Notes under the pieces: model-generated | Seen by the model: only the letters and a program-made list of their open reading frames with translations | What the model was told of the DNA's origin: nothing | Database searches by the model: none | Shown here: piece by piece, positions 38,350 through 46,774 of the stretch | Layout of the letters: every line of letters starts with the position of its first letter | Position numbering within the stretch: the stretch's first letter is position 1 | Translations under genes and position numbers: made by a program | Source of the DNA: Candidatus Parcubacteria bacterium | Lineage (GTDB): Bacteria > Patescibacteria > ABY1 > BM507 > UBA12075 | NCBI GenBank assembly: GCA_002869165.1 | Contig: PKTK01000009.1 | Span: 1 to 59,043 of the forward strand | Direction of reading: 5' to 3' | Length of the DNA stretch: 59,043 bases

Positions 38350-38679
38350 ATGAAAATAAGAAGAATTCCACATTCATATTTTGTGGAAGTAAAACAGGAG
38401 CTTGACTGGGAGGATGTTCTGCATAAGCTTGGAATAAAATTTCATTCAACCAAGAAAGGAGGAAGTATATACGAGGCAAAGTGTATTCTTCATAATGAAA
38501 ATACACCATCTCTTACTTTCAATCCATACATGTGTGCTTTTCATTGCTTTGGTTGCGGGCAAAGTGGAGATACTTTTAATTTTATTTCCTATGCCTTGAC
38601 CGGAGAGCTATATAACTATGGAAGAGTTTTTCGTTGGTTAAATAAAAATTTCAACATACCCTTACCATGGGACCGCTGA
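38350..38679 (+). CDS. Stand-alone CHC2 (DnaG-type) zinc-finger protein
   Basis: The 109 residues contain the primase zinc-ribbon pattern CILHNENTPSLTFNP, then CAFHCFGCGQSGDTFNF, i.e. Cys-x2-His...Cys-x2-Cys. In DnaG this module binds single-stranded DNA template at initiation sites. No TOPRIM polymerase domain follows: the frame ends after a short helix (YNYGRVFRWLNKNFNIPLPW). Free-standing copies occur in plasmids, phage and accessory regions. ATG 38350 is preceded by AAGGTAGG; GTG 38347 is an alternative. Confidence 0.75.
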   Translation: MKIRRIPHSYFVEVKQELDWEDVLHKLGIKFHSTKKGGSIYEAKCILHNENTPSLTFNPYMCAFHCFGCGQSGDTFNFISYALTGELYNYGRVFRWLNKNFNIPLPWDR

Positions 38680-38844
38680 TATTTTGTAAAGATTGAGGCG
38701 GTTTTTATTTGTATAAATTTCAAAATCAAAATATAAGCAATAAATAATTATAAGAGTATTTATTTAAAAATTTTATCTAACATCTATCGAAAATGATAAA
38801 GAAGATGAATTATATAATTTATTAGCATGGAAAAATTTTATTAC

Positions 38845-38879
38845 AAAAAAAGCAGGGCAATTAAGTACTCTGCTTTTTT
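38845..38879. terminator. Bidirectional terminator
   Basis: AAAAAAGCAG...CTGCTTTTTT between the convergent genes ending at 38679 and 38889. Bases 38680-38844 hold nothing else I can identify. Confidence 0.75.
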
Positions 38880-38888
38880 GTTAATTGT

Positions 38889-39269
38889 TTAATAAATAGG
38901 CATTTCGTATTTTGAGTAGTCATTTTTATCAACAAATATTTCAAGCGTCTTACCTTCTCTATATTCATTGATTGGATCATAAGTCCAGTCAGGGCAATAG
39001 AATGTGTGTTGTTTTTGACTTTCATCAGTAAAATGTGCGATGACTGCCCAACGTTTTCCTTTTTTAGTTTGGTAAAATCCTGTTTTGCCGATTGTTGCTT
39101 TAATTTTTATTTGATTTTCTTTTTTTAGCTCAAAGAATTCACTAAGAGTTGAACTGCCTTTTTCTTTGTATTCTTTAAACCAAGGTAAGCCTTCACCTAA
39201 GTCTGTATATTCATCAGCAGTGTGAGTAGGCCCTGAGAGTGATGATAAAATTTTGTCAAAAAATCCCAT
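38889..39269 (-). CDS. Hypothetical 126-residue protein
   Basis: A soluble protein starting MGFFDKILSSLSGP, with no membrane helix. The second half is probably beta-rich (IKATIGKTGFYQTKKGKRWA, then KTLEIFVDKNDYSKYEMP), like small OB- or SH3-type domains that end in a Val-Asp-Xaa-Asn/Asp-x-x-x-Tyr motif. No family named with confidence. It ends beside the shared terminator. Confidence 0.6.
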   Translation of the reverse strand: MGFFDKILSSLSGPTHTADEYTDLGEGLPWFKEYKEKGSSTLSEFFELKKENQIKIKATIGKTGFYQTKKGKRWAVIAHFTDESQKQHTFYCPDWTYDPINEYREGKTLEIFVDKNDYSKYEMPIY

Positions 39270-39360
39270 ATAGTTTTTTTATTAGTTAAATTAATTTTTA
39301 TCTTATCTTTTTATTTTATATTAGCATAAAATAAGCCATAAACAAAATGTTGGATTTTTG

Positions 39361-39384
39361 ATGTACGTACATATGTACGTACAT
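39361..39384. repeat. Perfect 24-bp palindrome ATGTACGTACAT x2
   Basis: ATGTACGTACAT twice in a row, giving a perfect two-fold symmetric site and nested TACGTA palindromes. It lies about 90 bp upstream of the minus-strand gene starting at 39269, so it could be an operator. Confidence 0.6.
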
Positions 39385-39635
39385 TGAGTTTTATCATTCA
39401 TTCAAAGGTAGGAATGATAATGAAGAATATCTATCTATGAGATTCCCTTCCCTCGCTTCGCTCGCCGGGAATGACAGGGGGGGGAGCGTTGCGCTTCGGC
39501 CGGGAATGACAAATGAAGTGGTATTACTTTTAGGAAAAATTAAGACGAGATTCCCTTCCCTCGCTTCGCTCGCCCCCGCAAGAAGACGGGACAGGCGGGA
39601 ATGACAGGGGGGGGGATAATAAAAATGAAAAAACA

Positions 39636-39664
39636 AAACAGAGTAGTATGAACTACTCTGTTTT
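39636..39664. terminator. Bidirectional terminator downstream of topA
   Basis: AAACAGAGTAGT-atga-ACTACTCTGTTTT. It suits topA, which ends at 39725 on the minus strand. Confidence 0.75.
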
Positions 39665-39724
39665 ATGTTATGTGATATGTGTTATGTGCTATGTGTTTTG
39701 TGCTATGTGATGTGTGATACGTGC

Positions 39725-41950
39725 TTACTTCGTGTATCCACATCCTTTGGCTGAACATTTTAGTCCATCTTTTGACTCTACTAGTAATGCTCCGCAGTCT
39801 GGACATTTTTCTCCAGTTGGTTTGCCCCAGAGAGCATTTTTGCAGTCAGGGTATTGGTCGCAGGCGTAGAAGGTACCTCTTCGGCTTCGTTTTTGGACGA
39901 ATTCTCCTTTGCCACATTTGTCGCACTTTATGCCAGTTGAGTTGGAGTTTTCTTTGATGCTTTTGATATTCTTACATTTTGGATAGCCTGAACAAGCAAG
40001 AAAATGGCCGAAGCGTCCGTTTTTGATTACCATTGGCTTACCGCATTTGTCACATTCTTCATGTTTGTACTTTTCTTCGAGTGCTTGAGTCTCTTTGTCT
40101 TTTTCTCCAGCGTCAGCCGGTTTGCCGTCTTTGTCCATACCTTTGATGTTTTTGCACTCAGGATAGGCTGAGCAGGCTAGGAATTTGCCGAAACGGCCAG
40201 TTTTGATAATCATTTTTGCGCCACATTTGTCGCATTTTACGTCTGTTTGTTCTTCAGGCATAATATCTTCTTTTTTAAGTTCTTTATCTTTTTTTTCTAA
40301 GTTAGCATGAAATGGTTCATAGAAGTCTTTGATGACTGGTTGCCACATGGTTTCACCTTCAGCGATTTTATCAAGATCAGTTTCTACTTGGGCGGTGAAT
40401 TCATAGTCAACCACTCGAGGGAAATGACCAACTAGTAGATCAGTAACTACATAGGCAATATCAGTTGGATAAAGCTTTTTAGCGTCATCTCTTTGCACGT
40501 AGTTTCTGGTGATAATAGTGGCTAAGGTTGGTGCATAAGTAGAAGGTCGGCCAATGCCGTATTTTTCTAAAATTTTTACAATCCCAGCATCAGAGTATCG
40601 TCCTGGTGGCTTGGTGAAATGTTGTTCTTTGTTTAGATTTTCAAGATCCAGTTCTTCCTTTTCTTTTACATCAGGCAATATTAGTTCTTTTGATTGTTCT
40701 GGATAGATTTTTAAGTAACCATCGAATTTCAAGATTTGACCTGTGGTGCGGAATTGATAGCTAGTACCATCAGCATCTATGTCTATACTGGTTGAGTTTA
40801 CGATTGCTTCAGTCATTTGACTGGCTACTGCTCTTTGCCAAATCAGGGTGTACATCTTCAGCTGTTTAGGATCGAGGCTTGAGCTGAGAATCTCAGGAGT
40901 ATTACCAGCTTCAGTTGGTCTGATAGCTTCATGAGCTTCTTGAGCTCCTTTGGACTTGGTTTTAAATGTTCTTGGTTTTGTAAGTGCGTATTCTTTGCCC
41001 ACATATTCTTCCAAGTGCTTTTTGGCATCATCTAGGAATTTTTGAGATAGATTTAGAGAATCTGTTCTCATATAGGTAATATAGCCTTGTTCATAGAGTT
41101 GCTGAGCTAGCATCATGGTTTGTTTGGCGGAGTAGCCTAGCCAACGATTCGCGGTTTGTTGCAAAGTTGAAGTAGTAAATGGTTTAGGTGGATTCTTTTT
41201 TGTTTCTCTTTTATTAATAGATGAGATAATATACTTAGCACCTTGGAGGTCTTTGGTGATCTTATCTGCTTCAGCTTTGTTTTTGATAGCTAGTTTGTCT
41301 AGAGTTTTACCCTCGATTTTATTTAGCTTAGCTTCAATCTTGTCTTCTTTGTTGTCTTGTTTATTTAGCAGTAAGTCTATGCTCCAGTATTCATCTGGCT
41401 TAAAGGCCTTGATTTCTCTTTCTCTTTCTACGATGAGTCTAACCGCTACTGATTGAACACGTCCGGCTGATAATCCTCTAGCAACCTTTTTCCATAGAAA
41501 AGGGGATAGTTCATAGCCTACTAGTCTATCAAGAACTCTTCTGGCTTGTTGAGCATCCACTAGTCCCATATCAAGTTTACGAGGATTTTTCATCGCTTCC
41601 TCAATAGCACCTTTGGTTATTTCATGAAATACAATCCGCTGGGTTTTGTCTTGGTCGATCTTCAAGGCACTTAGAAGATGCCAAGCAATAGCTTCCCCTT
41701 CGCGGTCTTCATCAGTTGCGAGGATGATGTTATCAGCTTTTTTAGCTAATGTTTTTAGAGCTGTTACCTGTTTTTTGGCTTTGGCAGGTATTTCATAAGT
41801 TGGTTCGAAATTGTTTTCGGTATCAATACCAATCTTGGATTTAGGCAAATCTCTGATATGCCCAAAAGAAGACTCTACTTTGTAGCCTTTGCCAAGAAAT
41901 TTGGTGATTGTCTTCGCCTTGGTAGGCGACTCTACTATTATTAAATTCAT
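39725..41950 (-). CDS. topA: DNA topoisomerase I
   Basis: The 741-residue type IA topoisomerase starts with the TOPRIM domain (IVESPTKAKTI, Glu7; DEDREGEAIAWHL for the metal Asp pair). The catalytic Tyr lies in GYITYMRTDS near residue 290. Four C-terminal Cys4 zinc ribbons follow (three of form CDKCG...C..YP.CKN, one CPDCG...CSAKGC). It relaxes negative supercoils behind RNA polymerase. No SD before ATG 41950. It is separated from dprA by a palindromic repeat but on the same strand. Confidence 0.97.
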   Translation of the reverse strand: MNLIIVESPTKAKTITKFLGKGYKVESSFGHIRDLPKSKIGIDTENNFEPTYEIPAKAKKQVTALKTLAKKADNIILATDEDREGEAIAWHLLSALKIDQDKTQRIVFHEITKGAIEEAMKNPRKLDMGLVDAQQARRVLDRLVGYELSPFLWKKVARGLSAGRVQSVAVRLIVEREREIKAFKPDEYWSIDLLLNKQDNKEDKIEAKLNKIEGKTLDKLAIKNKAEADKITKDLQGAKYIISSINKRETKKNPPKPFTTSTLQQTANRWLGYSAKQTMMLAQQLYEQGYITYMRTDSLNLSQKFLDDAKKHLEEYVGKEYALTKPRTFKTKSKGAQEAHEAIRPTEAGNTPEILSSSLDPKQLKMYTLIWQRAVASQMTEAIVNSTSIDIDADGTSYQFRTTGQILKFDGYLKIYPEQSKELILPDVKEKEELDLENLNKEQHFTKPPGRYSDAGIVKILEKYGIGRPSTYAPTLATIITRNYVQRDDAKKLYPTDIAYVVTDLLVGHFPRVVDYEFTAQVETDLDKIAEGETMWQPVIKDFYEPFHANLEKKDKELKKEDIMPEEQTDVKCDKCGAKMIIKTGRFGKFLACSAYPECKNIKGMDKDGKPADAGEKDKETQALEEKYKHEECDKCGKPMVIKNGRFGHFLACSGYPKCKNIKSIKENSNSTGIKCDKCGKGEFVQKRSRRGTFYACDQYPDCKNALWGKPTGEKCPDCGALLVESKDGLKCSAKGCGYTK

Positions 41951-41966
41951 AATTCTGCATTATTTT

Positions 41967-42115
41967 GTCATTCCCGGACGGAGCCTTATGAGCGGAGTGA
42001 ATAAGCGTAGGGGAAGGGAATCTACGTATCAAAGAATAGTTGCGCGTAGATTCCTTTCCCCTCCGTAATTCGCTTTCGTTAGCTGACGAAGCTCATTACT
42101 CCGGCCAGGAATGAC
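41967..42115. repeat. GTCATTCCCGG palindromic repeat (MITE-like), about 150 bp
   Basis: Ends GTCATTCCCGGACGGAG and CCGGCCAGGAATGAC. The arms AGGGGAAGGGAATCTACG and CGTAGATTCCTTTCCCCT pair almost perfectly. Located between dprA and topA. Confidence 0.75.
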
Positions 42116-42125
42116 AAGATAGTTA

Positions 42126-43223
42126 TTATTTTATAGCATATTTCTTTCCACCAAAATCTTTTATGGCCCCTCTTAGCTCCATCATGGTGATGGCACTTGA
42201 TAGACTAGCAGAATCAAGTCCTGATAGCCTTTTTAATTCATCTATATGAATAGGGTCGTGTGAGAGATGAGGAATGATTTTTTCCTCATCAGGTGATTTG
42301 GCTTCAAGTTTTTCTATACTAATATACGAACTTAGTTGATTTATGTCAAGGGCGTCAAGAATATCCTGACTATTTTCAACTAATCTTGCCCCTTGTTTGA
42401 TGAGTTTGTTAGTTCCTTTTGAACTATCAGAAAAGATTGAACCAGGAACCGCAAAAACATCTCTATTTTGATCAATGGCAGTTTGAGCTGTTATAATTGC
42501 TCCAGACTTTTCTACGGCTTCTATTACGATAATACCTAGACTAAGTCCTGAAATTATCCTATTTCTCATAGGAAAGTGATGGCGAAGAGGGGGAGTCCCC
42601 ACACTAAATTCAGATATTATGAGACCATCTTTATCGAGTATTTCTTTGGCCAGATATCTGTTTTGACTTGGATATATACTAGCTGAATCAATACCAGTTC
42701 CAAGGACTGCTATGGTTTTTCCTCCAATGTCATTACAGTTTTTGTGTGCATGAGCATCTATTCCCATAGCAAGGCCTGATACAATAGAAAAATCGTTTCC
42801 ACAGAGTTCTTTAACTAGTTTTGAAGTGGCTTGCATGCCATAGGGAGTACATTTTCTTGAGCCTACTATACCGATACATTTATTTTTTAATATACTTGTG
42901 TCACCTTTACAAAAAAGTAGTCTAGGCGGATCATAAATCTCACTTAGTAGAGAGGGGTAATCTTCCTTTTCTAATTCAATTATTTTAATATTTTCTTTTT
43001 CTAAAACTGAAATGACTTGTGAAATATCTAGATTGTTCCTAAAAGCAATAAATTCATTAGCAACATTTTCGGGGATTTTTGCCTCTATATATTGGTTTAT
43101 TTTGGCTTTATAAGCATTTTCCCAGCTAGAAAAGTAATTTTTCAGCAATTTTAAACGTTTTTCCCCAAATTTTGGAAAATGATTTAGAGCTATTAGATAT
43201 TGTTTTTCTGTATTATAGTACAT
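42126..43223 (-). CDS. dprA: DNA-processing protein DprA
   Basis: The 365 residues have a SAM-like N-terminal helical region, then the Rossmann-like DprA core with GIVGSRKCTPYG (about 117-128), SGLAMGIDAHAH, AVLGTGIDSASIYPSQN and HFPMRNRIISGLS. A DML1-like winged helix closes the C-terminus. DprA loads RecA on incoming single-stranded DNA during natural transformation. With the pilus ATPase this supports DNA uptake ability, though no ComEC is in the window. No SD before ATG. Confidence 0.95.
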   Translation of the reverse strand: MYYNTEKQYLIALNHFPKFGEKRLKLLKNYFSSWENAYKAKINQYIEAKIPENVANEFIAFRNNLDISQVISVLEKENIKIIELEKEDYPSLLSEIYDPPRLLFCKGDTSILKNKCIGIVGSRKCTPYGMQATSKLVKELCGNDFSIVSGLAMGIDAHAHKNCNDIGGKTIAVLGTGIDSASIYPSQNRYLAKEILDKDGLIISEFSVGTPPLRHHFPMRNRIISGLSLGIIVIEAVEKSGAIITAQTAIDQNRDVFAVPGSIFSDSSKGTNKLIKQGARLVENSQDILDALDINQLSSYISIEKLEAKSPDEEKIIPHLSHDPIHIDELKRLSGLDSASLSSAITMMELRGAIKDFGGKKYAIK

Positions 43224-43274
43224 TTTTACTAATTTTAGGTAATAATTTTAATGGCTAATATTTGCCTTTTTTGC

Positions 43275-43303
43275 TTGACAAGTGTCAAAACTTGTGCTAA
43301 GTT
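43275..43303 (+). promoter_or_regulatory. Promoter of the putative small RNA
   Basis: TTGACA (43275-43280), 17-nt spacer, TAAGTT (43298-43303). The -35 is half of the inverted repeat TTGACA-ag-TGTCAA, a possible operator. Confidence 0.6.
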
Positions 43304-43309
43304 TGCATA

Positions 43310-43537
43310 ATTGTTAAGCGTTGATTAAAGAACTGCTTGCCAAAAGGAACTGGTTAAATTTTTTTCCTCCTTGTAAATTTAACCTTTATCTTCTTTGGCA
43401 GGCTGTTCTCTAATCAAACAAAAATACCTGATTTAACGTCTAGGAGTAGGCGATTATAGTTCTTACCCTCCTTGAGCTATCTTTTGCCTTTACAAGGTTA
43501 TCCTTGGCTTCTAGATGTTAAGTTGGGTATTTTTTTT
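43310..43537 (+). ncRNA. Putative small RNA with two CCUCCUU-loop hairpins
   Basis: A transcript of about 228 nt starting 6-7 nt after the -10. Hairpin 1: TTGATTA (43321)...TAATCAA (43411) with matching inner arms TGCCAAA/TTTGGCA; its tip is GGTTAAATTT/AAATTTAACC with loop ttttCCTCCTTgt. Hairpin 2: AATACC...TTAACGTCTAG paired with CTAGATGTTAAG...GGTATT; it contains ATAGTTC/GAGCTAT with loop ttaCCCTCCTT and a small CAAGG-ttat-CCTTG hairpin. It ends in T8 (43530-43537), like an intrinsic terminator. No ORF. It does not match tmRNA, RNase P, SRP or 6S consensus features that I know. Confidence 0.55.
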
Positions 43538-43686
43538 GAAATTACAAATATATAAATCAGCTACAAATACAATAAATATAATTAAAGATATTATTTTTGT
43601 TATTACAGATGATTGGAAACGATAATTTAAGAAACAGTTTTGGAATATAAAGAAGCCCAAAGATAAATAATTAATTTATAAAAATA

Positions 43687-43713
43687 ACTCGGTCAAAAGT
43701 AGACCGAGTTTTT
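43687..43713. terminator. Intrinsic terminator
   Basis: ACTCGGTC-aaaagta-GACCGAGT followed by T5. Placed to end the minus-strand gene at 43733 or any plus-strand readthrough. Confidence 0.7.
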
Positions 43714-43732
43714 GTTTAAAGGAGTTTTAGTT

Positions 43733-43948
43733 TTAAGAAATTCTTAATATTCTTCGAATTAGTTTTCCTAGTTTTTTGTGTTGCTTTCTTGATAAGTAGC
43801 TAAGTCCATCTGGGTGATCTGTAAGAATAACCATGTTTGGATAAAGATTTTCCTCTCGCCACTTTCTGATGTATTCCAAGTCAATTTCACTTGGATCTTG
43901 ACCGCTTTCTCTAATGGCATTATCTAATGCTTCCGAAAATGTTGGCAT
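43733..43948 (-). CDS. Hypothetical 71-residue protein
   Basis: Starts MPTFSEALDNAIRESGQDPSE, helical and acidic, and ends in a basic tail (SRKQHKKLGKLIRRILR). ATG 43948 is chosen because AAGGAGAG lies 7 nt before it; the frame continues 13 codons upstream. It follows the histidine phosphatase gene on the same strand. No family recognised. Confidence 0.6.
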   Translation of the reverse strand: MPTFSEALDNAIRESGQDPSEIDLEYIRKWREENLYPNMVILTDHPDGLSYLSRKQHKKLGKLIRRILRIS

Positions 43949-43979
43949 TTTTTCTCTCCTTATTTTAAAAAAGAACAAA

Positions 43980-44555
43980 TTATTCAAGATGCTTGGTGCA
44001 ATTACTAGTGATCATTTTTGGTTTAGCGTTTTTTTCTATTTCAAAAATACTTACAGCCGTGTTTTTTTGGTGTTTAAAGCTTTTATTCATTCTTTCACAG
44101 GGGACATTATTGAGTACTGTTAAAAAAGCTTTTTTTGTTCCCCCGTGACAAACAACGACTACGGTTTTGTCAGAGTGTTTTTTGTTAATTTCATCTATAA
44201 ATGATTTAACTCGTTTGCAAATCGATTCATTAGTTTCTATATAAGTTGGCATAGTTTCCCATGACCAGTTTTCTGGTATTTTTTTTCCTTCCAGTTCTCC
44301 AAACGATCTTTCACGAATTCTTTTATCAAGTATAAGCTTAAGCTGAGGATGGTGTTTTATTATTTTTTTGGACGTATCAATTGCTCTTTTGAGATCACTA
44401 GAATAGACAAAATCAATTTTTTCATTTTTTAGTCTTTGACCAAGTTTTTTTGCTTGTTTTTTTCCTTCATCTGATAATTTTCCTGGTTTTTGTCCCTGGA
44501 TTACTCTATTGACATTGTCTACAGTTTCTCCATGTCTAGTGATAATTAATTTCAT
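43980..44555 (-). CDS. Histidine phosphatase family protein (PGM-like)
   Basis: The 191 residues carry the RHGE motif at the start (ITRHGET, His8), YSSDLKRAIDTSK, RSFGELEGK with the acid Glu, and the second His in VVVVCHGGT (about 141). Such enzymes dephosphorylate sugar phosphates, nucleotides or proteins through a phospho-His intermediate. The substrate is open. It ends 3 nt after the start region of nothing else and is directly downstream of pth (3 nt gap), so it is probably co-transcribed with it. Confidence 0.88.
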   Translation of the reverse strand: MKLIITRHGETVDNVNRVIQGQKPGKLSDEGKKQAKKLGQRLKNEKIDFVYSSDLKRAIDTSKKIIKHHPQLKLILDKRIRERSFGELEGKKIPENWSWETMPTYIETNESICKRVKSFIDEINKKHSDKTVVVVCHGGTKKAFLTVLNNVPCERMNKSFKHQKNTAVSIFEIEKNAKPKMITSNCTKHLE

Positions 44556-44558
44556 ATT

Positions 44559-45143
44559 TTATCCAAAGAATTTGTTAAACATTTCTTTATTAAGTTCTTG
44601 AAATTTATCCAAATCATCTCCAGAAAATCTTTTCAAAACAAAATCTTTGCCACTCATATGATCTAGAATTTCATTTTTTATACCAATTCGGAGACGAGCA
44701 AAGTTTTTGCTTTTTAGATGATTGATAATAGATTGAACACCATTGTGGCCGGCTGATCTGGAGTTTAGGGATACTTTGTATTTTGGAAAATCAATATCAA
44801 TCTCATCATGGACTACTAGAAGTTTTTCTGAGTAGTCAGCGTTTTTTTTCTTTAAACCAAATTTTTTATCAAGCATTTTATAATAATTCATTACCGCTTC
44901 GATTGACTGACCAGAGTTATTCATGTAGCTTGTTGGCTTGATGAGTAGTAGGTTACCTGATTTGATAAAATCACATTTTAGTTTTTTGTTTTCTTGCCAG
45001 CTTTCGTTTAGCTTGTTGGCCAAGAAATCCAGAAATAAAAACCCGGCATTGTGTCGGGTTTTTTTGTATTCATCTCCAGGATTACCAAGCCCTGCTATTA
45101 TAAATAGATTGGTTGGGTTTAGGTTGTATCTAATGTTATTCAT
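44559..45143 (-). CDS. pth: Peptidyl-tRNA hydrolase
   Basis: The 194-residue family I Pth has AGLGNPGDEYKKTRHNAGF (catalytic His31), KPTSYMNNSGQSI, LLVVHDEIDIDF and SAGHNGVQSII. It frees tRNA from stalled peptidyl-tRNA. Upstream is a MITE and then der. No SD before ATG 45143. Confidence 0.96.
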   Translation of the reverse strand: MNNIRYNLNPTNLFIIAGLGNPGDEYKKTRHNAGFLFLDFLANKLNESWQENKKLKCDFIKSGNLLLIKPTSYMNNSGQSIEAVMNYYKMLDKKFGLKKKNADYSEKLLVVHDEIDIDFPKYKVSLNSRSAGHNGVQSIINHLKSKNFARLRIGIKNEILDHMSGKDFVLKRFSGDDLDKFQELNKEMFNKFFG

Positions 45144-45169
45144 GGTATGGTAAATTTTTCAAAAGTTTT

Positions 45170-45275
45170 GTCTTCCTGGGGCCTGGAGCGAATGCGGAAG
45201 GAACCCTGGATCCAGAATCGTCCTATACTGATGGATCCCGGGTTCTTTTCACTCCGTTCAGAGTCCCAGGATGAC
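45170..45275. repeat. GTCTTCCTGGGG palindromic repeat (MITE-like)
   Basis: Second copy of the 14901-15007 family, sharing CTGGAGCG.A.GCGGAAGGAACC. Its ends are GTCTTCCTGGG and CCCAGGATGAC. Confidence 0.75.
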
Positions 45276-45320
45276 AAAATGGAAGTTTTTTGAATTAATT
45301 TTGTACTTGGGGTTTAGTGT

Positions 45321-46748
45321 TTAGGATTTGTTTTCTTTCTCTTCATGTTTTCCATGAATTCGCTTATTCTTTTCAACATAAATAGTAATTGGTGCACCAA
45401 AAAAACCAAATTTTCTTCTCAGTTGGTTTTCTAGATAGCGTACGTATGATTCATCTAGAGTATCTTTGGCGCCAATACGGACTTTGAATTTTGGTGGAGT
45501 TACTTGGGTTTGGGAGAATTCGTGAATATATGGTTTTTTAGTTCCTTTTGATTTGATCGGGCTCACGCGTTTCATGGCTTGTTTTAGGAATTTATTCAAG
45601 GCGTTGTCATTGAGTTCAATGTGACGATTTTCTTCTACCTCTATGATCAGATCTTTGAGTTTTTTTACTTTTTCACCGGTTTTGGCTGAAACGAATTGGA
45701 TAGGTGCCCAGGTGGCATAAGGAAAGCGACGATTTATTTCTAGCGTATAGTGTTTGGTGTCTCGATCAGTTACAGCATCCCATTTATTAGCTACTATGAT
45801 AATAGAACATTTATTTTTCATGATAGCTTCAGCTATTTTTGATTCTTGTTGAGTAAGATCTTTGGTAATATCAATGACCAAGAGAGCAACATCAGCATTT
45901 TTTAAAGTTGCTAATGATTTGTTTACACTCAATCTTTCCAGAGCCTCACGTTCCTTTTTGTTTTTAACATTTTTAAATCCCTGTTTATGCATACCAGCCG
46001 TATCAAGCAGACGAATATTTTTTTCTTTCCAGGTAATAAACGTGTCATTTGGCTCACGAGTAGTATGAGCAATATGGGAAACAATTTGTTTTTCTTCACC
46101 GCTAAGTTTGTTGAGCAAGCTAGATTTGCCTACATTTGGCTTACCTAAAATACTGACATTAATGTATTCGTTTTTGTCTTTTTCCTTTTTTGGCGCTTTT
46201 ACCTTGAAACCTTCTTCTTTTATATATGAGGTAACAATGTCGAGAAGATCACCAGTTCCTGATCCAGTAGCTGCTGAAACAGGAACTGGTTCGCCTAGGC
46301 CCAGTTTGTTGAATTCGGCAATATCTTTGCGAACACTTGGTTTATCAGCTTTGTTAGCTACTAGTATTATTTTCTTGTTAGAGATCTTTTTTAGTCTTTT
46401 GGCTAGTTCTTTGTCATCAGGTAGCAGACCGTCTCGTGCATCAACCAAAAATAAGATAATGTCAGCTTATTTTAAAAAGCCAAGGGCTTGTTTCTGTACT
46501 TGGCTCTCAACATCATAATCTTCCTTTTTTAGATATTTGGTGAGTAATTTTTCTTCAATAATGCCAGCTGTATCAATGAGATTGAATTCTATACCATCCC
46601 ATTCTACCAAGGATTCATTGGAATCTCTGGTTGTGCCAGCTTCTTCTGATATTAGGGCGATATTTTTTTCACTCAAACAATTAAACAGAGTCGATTTTCC
46701 TACATTGGTTCTACCAAATAATGCTATCTTAGCTATTTTCTTTTTCAT
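45321..46748 (-). CDS. der: Ribosome-assembly GTPase Der (EngA), one in-frame TAA
   Basis: The frame has the tandem-GTPase layout of Der. G domain 1 has FGRTNVGKSTLFNCL with DTAGIIEE and later NKAD. G domain 2 has GKPNVGKSSLLNKL, LLDTAGM and ANKWDAV. A KH-like C-terminal domain ends at FFGAPITIYVEKNKR. TAA at 46467-46469 (codon 94 from ATG 46748) breaks it within G domain 1, between GFLK and ADIILFLVDARDG. Homologues have Glu there (EADVILF), and GAA to TAA explains it. Der is essential for 50S maturation. The halves alone would not form a working protein. Confidence 0.93.
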
Positions 46749-46774
46749 AATTTTAATTTCTAGAAGCAAGGGAT

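Larger units (their letters stand above)
39270..39724. repeat. Repeat-rich intergenic region
   Basis: A perfect palindrome at 39361-39384, two GATTCCCTTCCCTCGCTTCG...GGAATGACAGG repeats (39441-39480 and 39549-39612), one followed by G8 and the other by G9 runs, a terminator (39636-39664), and a TGTGATATGTGTTATGTGCT tract (39662-39725). No gene is supported. Confidence 0.65.
43224..43732. other. Long intergenic region holding a probable small RNA
   Basis: The plus-strand sRNA unit occupies 43275-43537. Bases 43538-43686 are AT-rich with nothing recognisable. 43687-43713 is a terminator. Confidence 0.65.

Noticed and set aside
39394..39636. 80-codon minus-strand frame in the repeat region
   Set aside because: It is made of two copies of a GGAATGAC-type repeat; repeat-derived, no start signal.
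43431..43523. Integron attC-like core ATTTAAC ... GTTAAGT around the second sRNA hairpin
   Set aside because: The ends fit RYYYAAC/GTTRRRY, but there is no integrase, no cassette array and no matching neighbour site. The fold ends in a U8 terminator, which an attC would not need.
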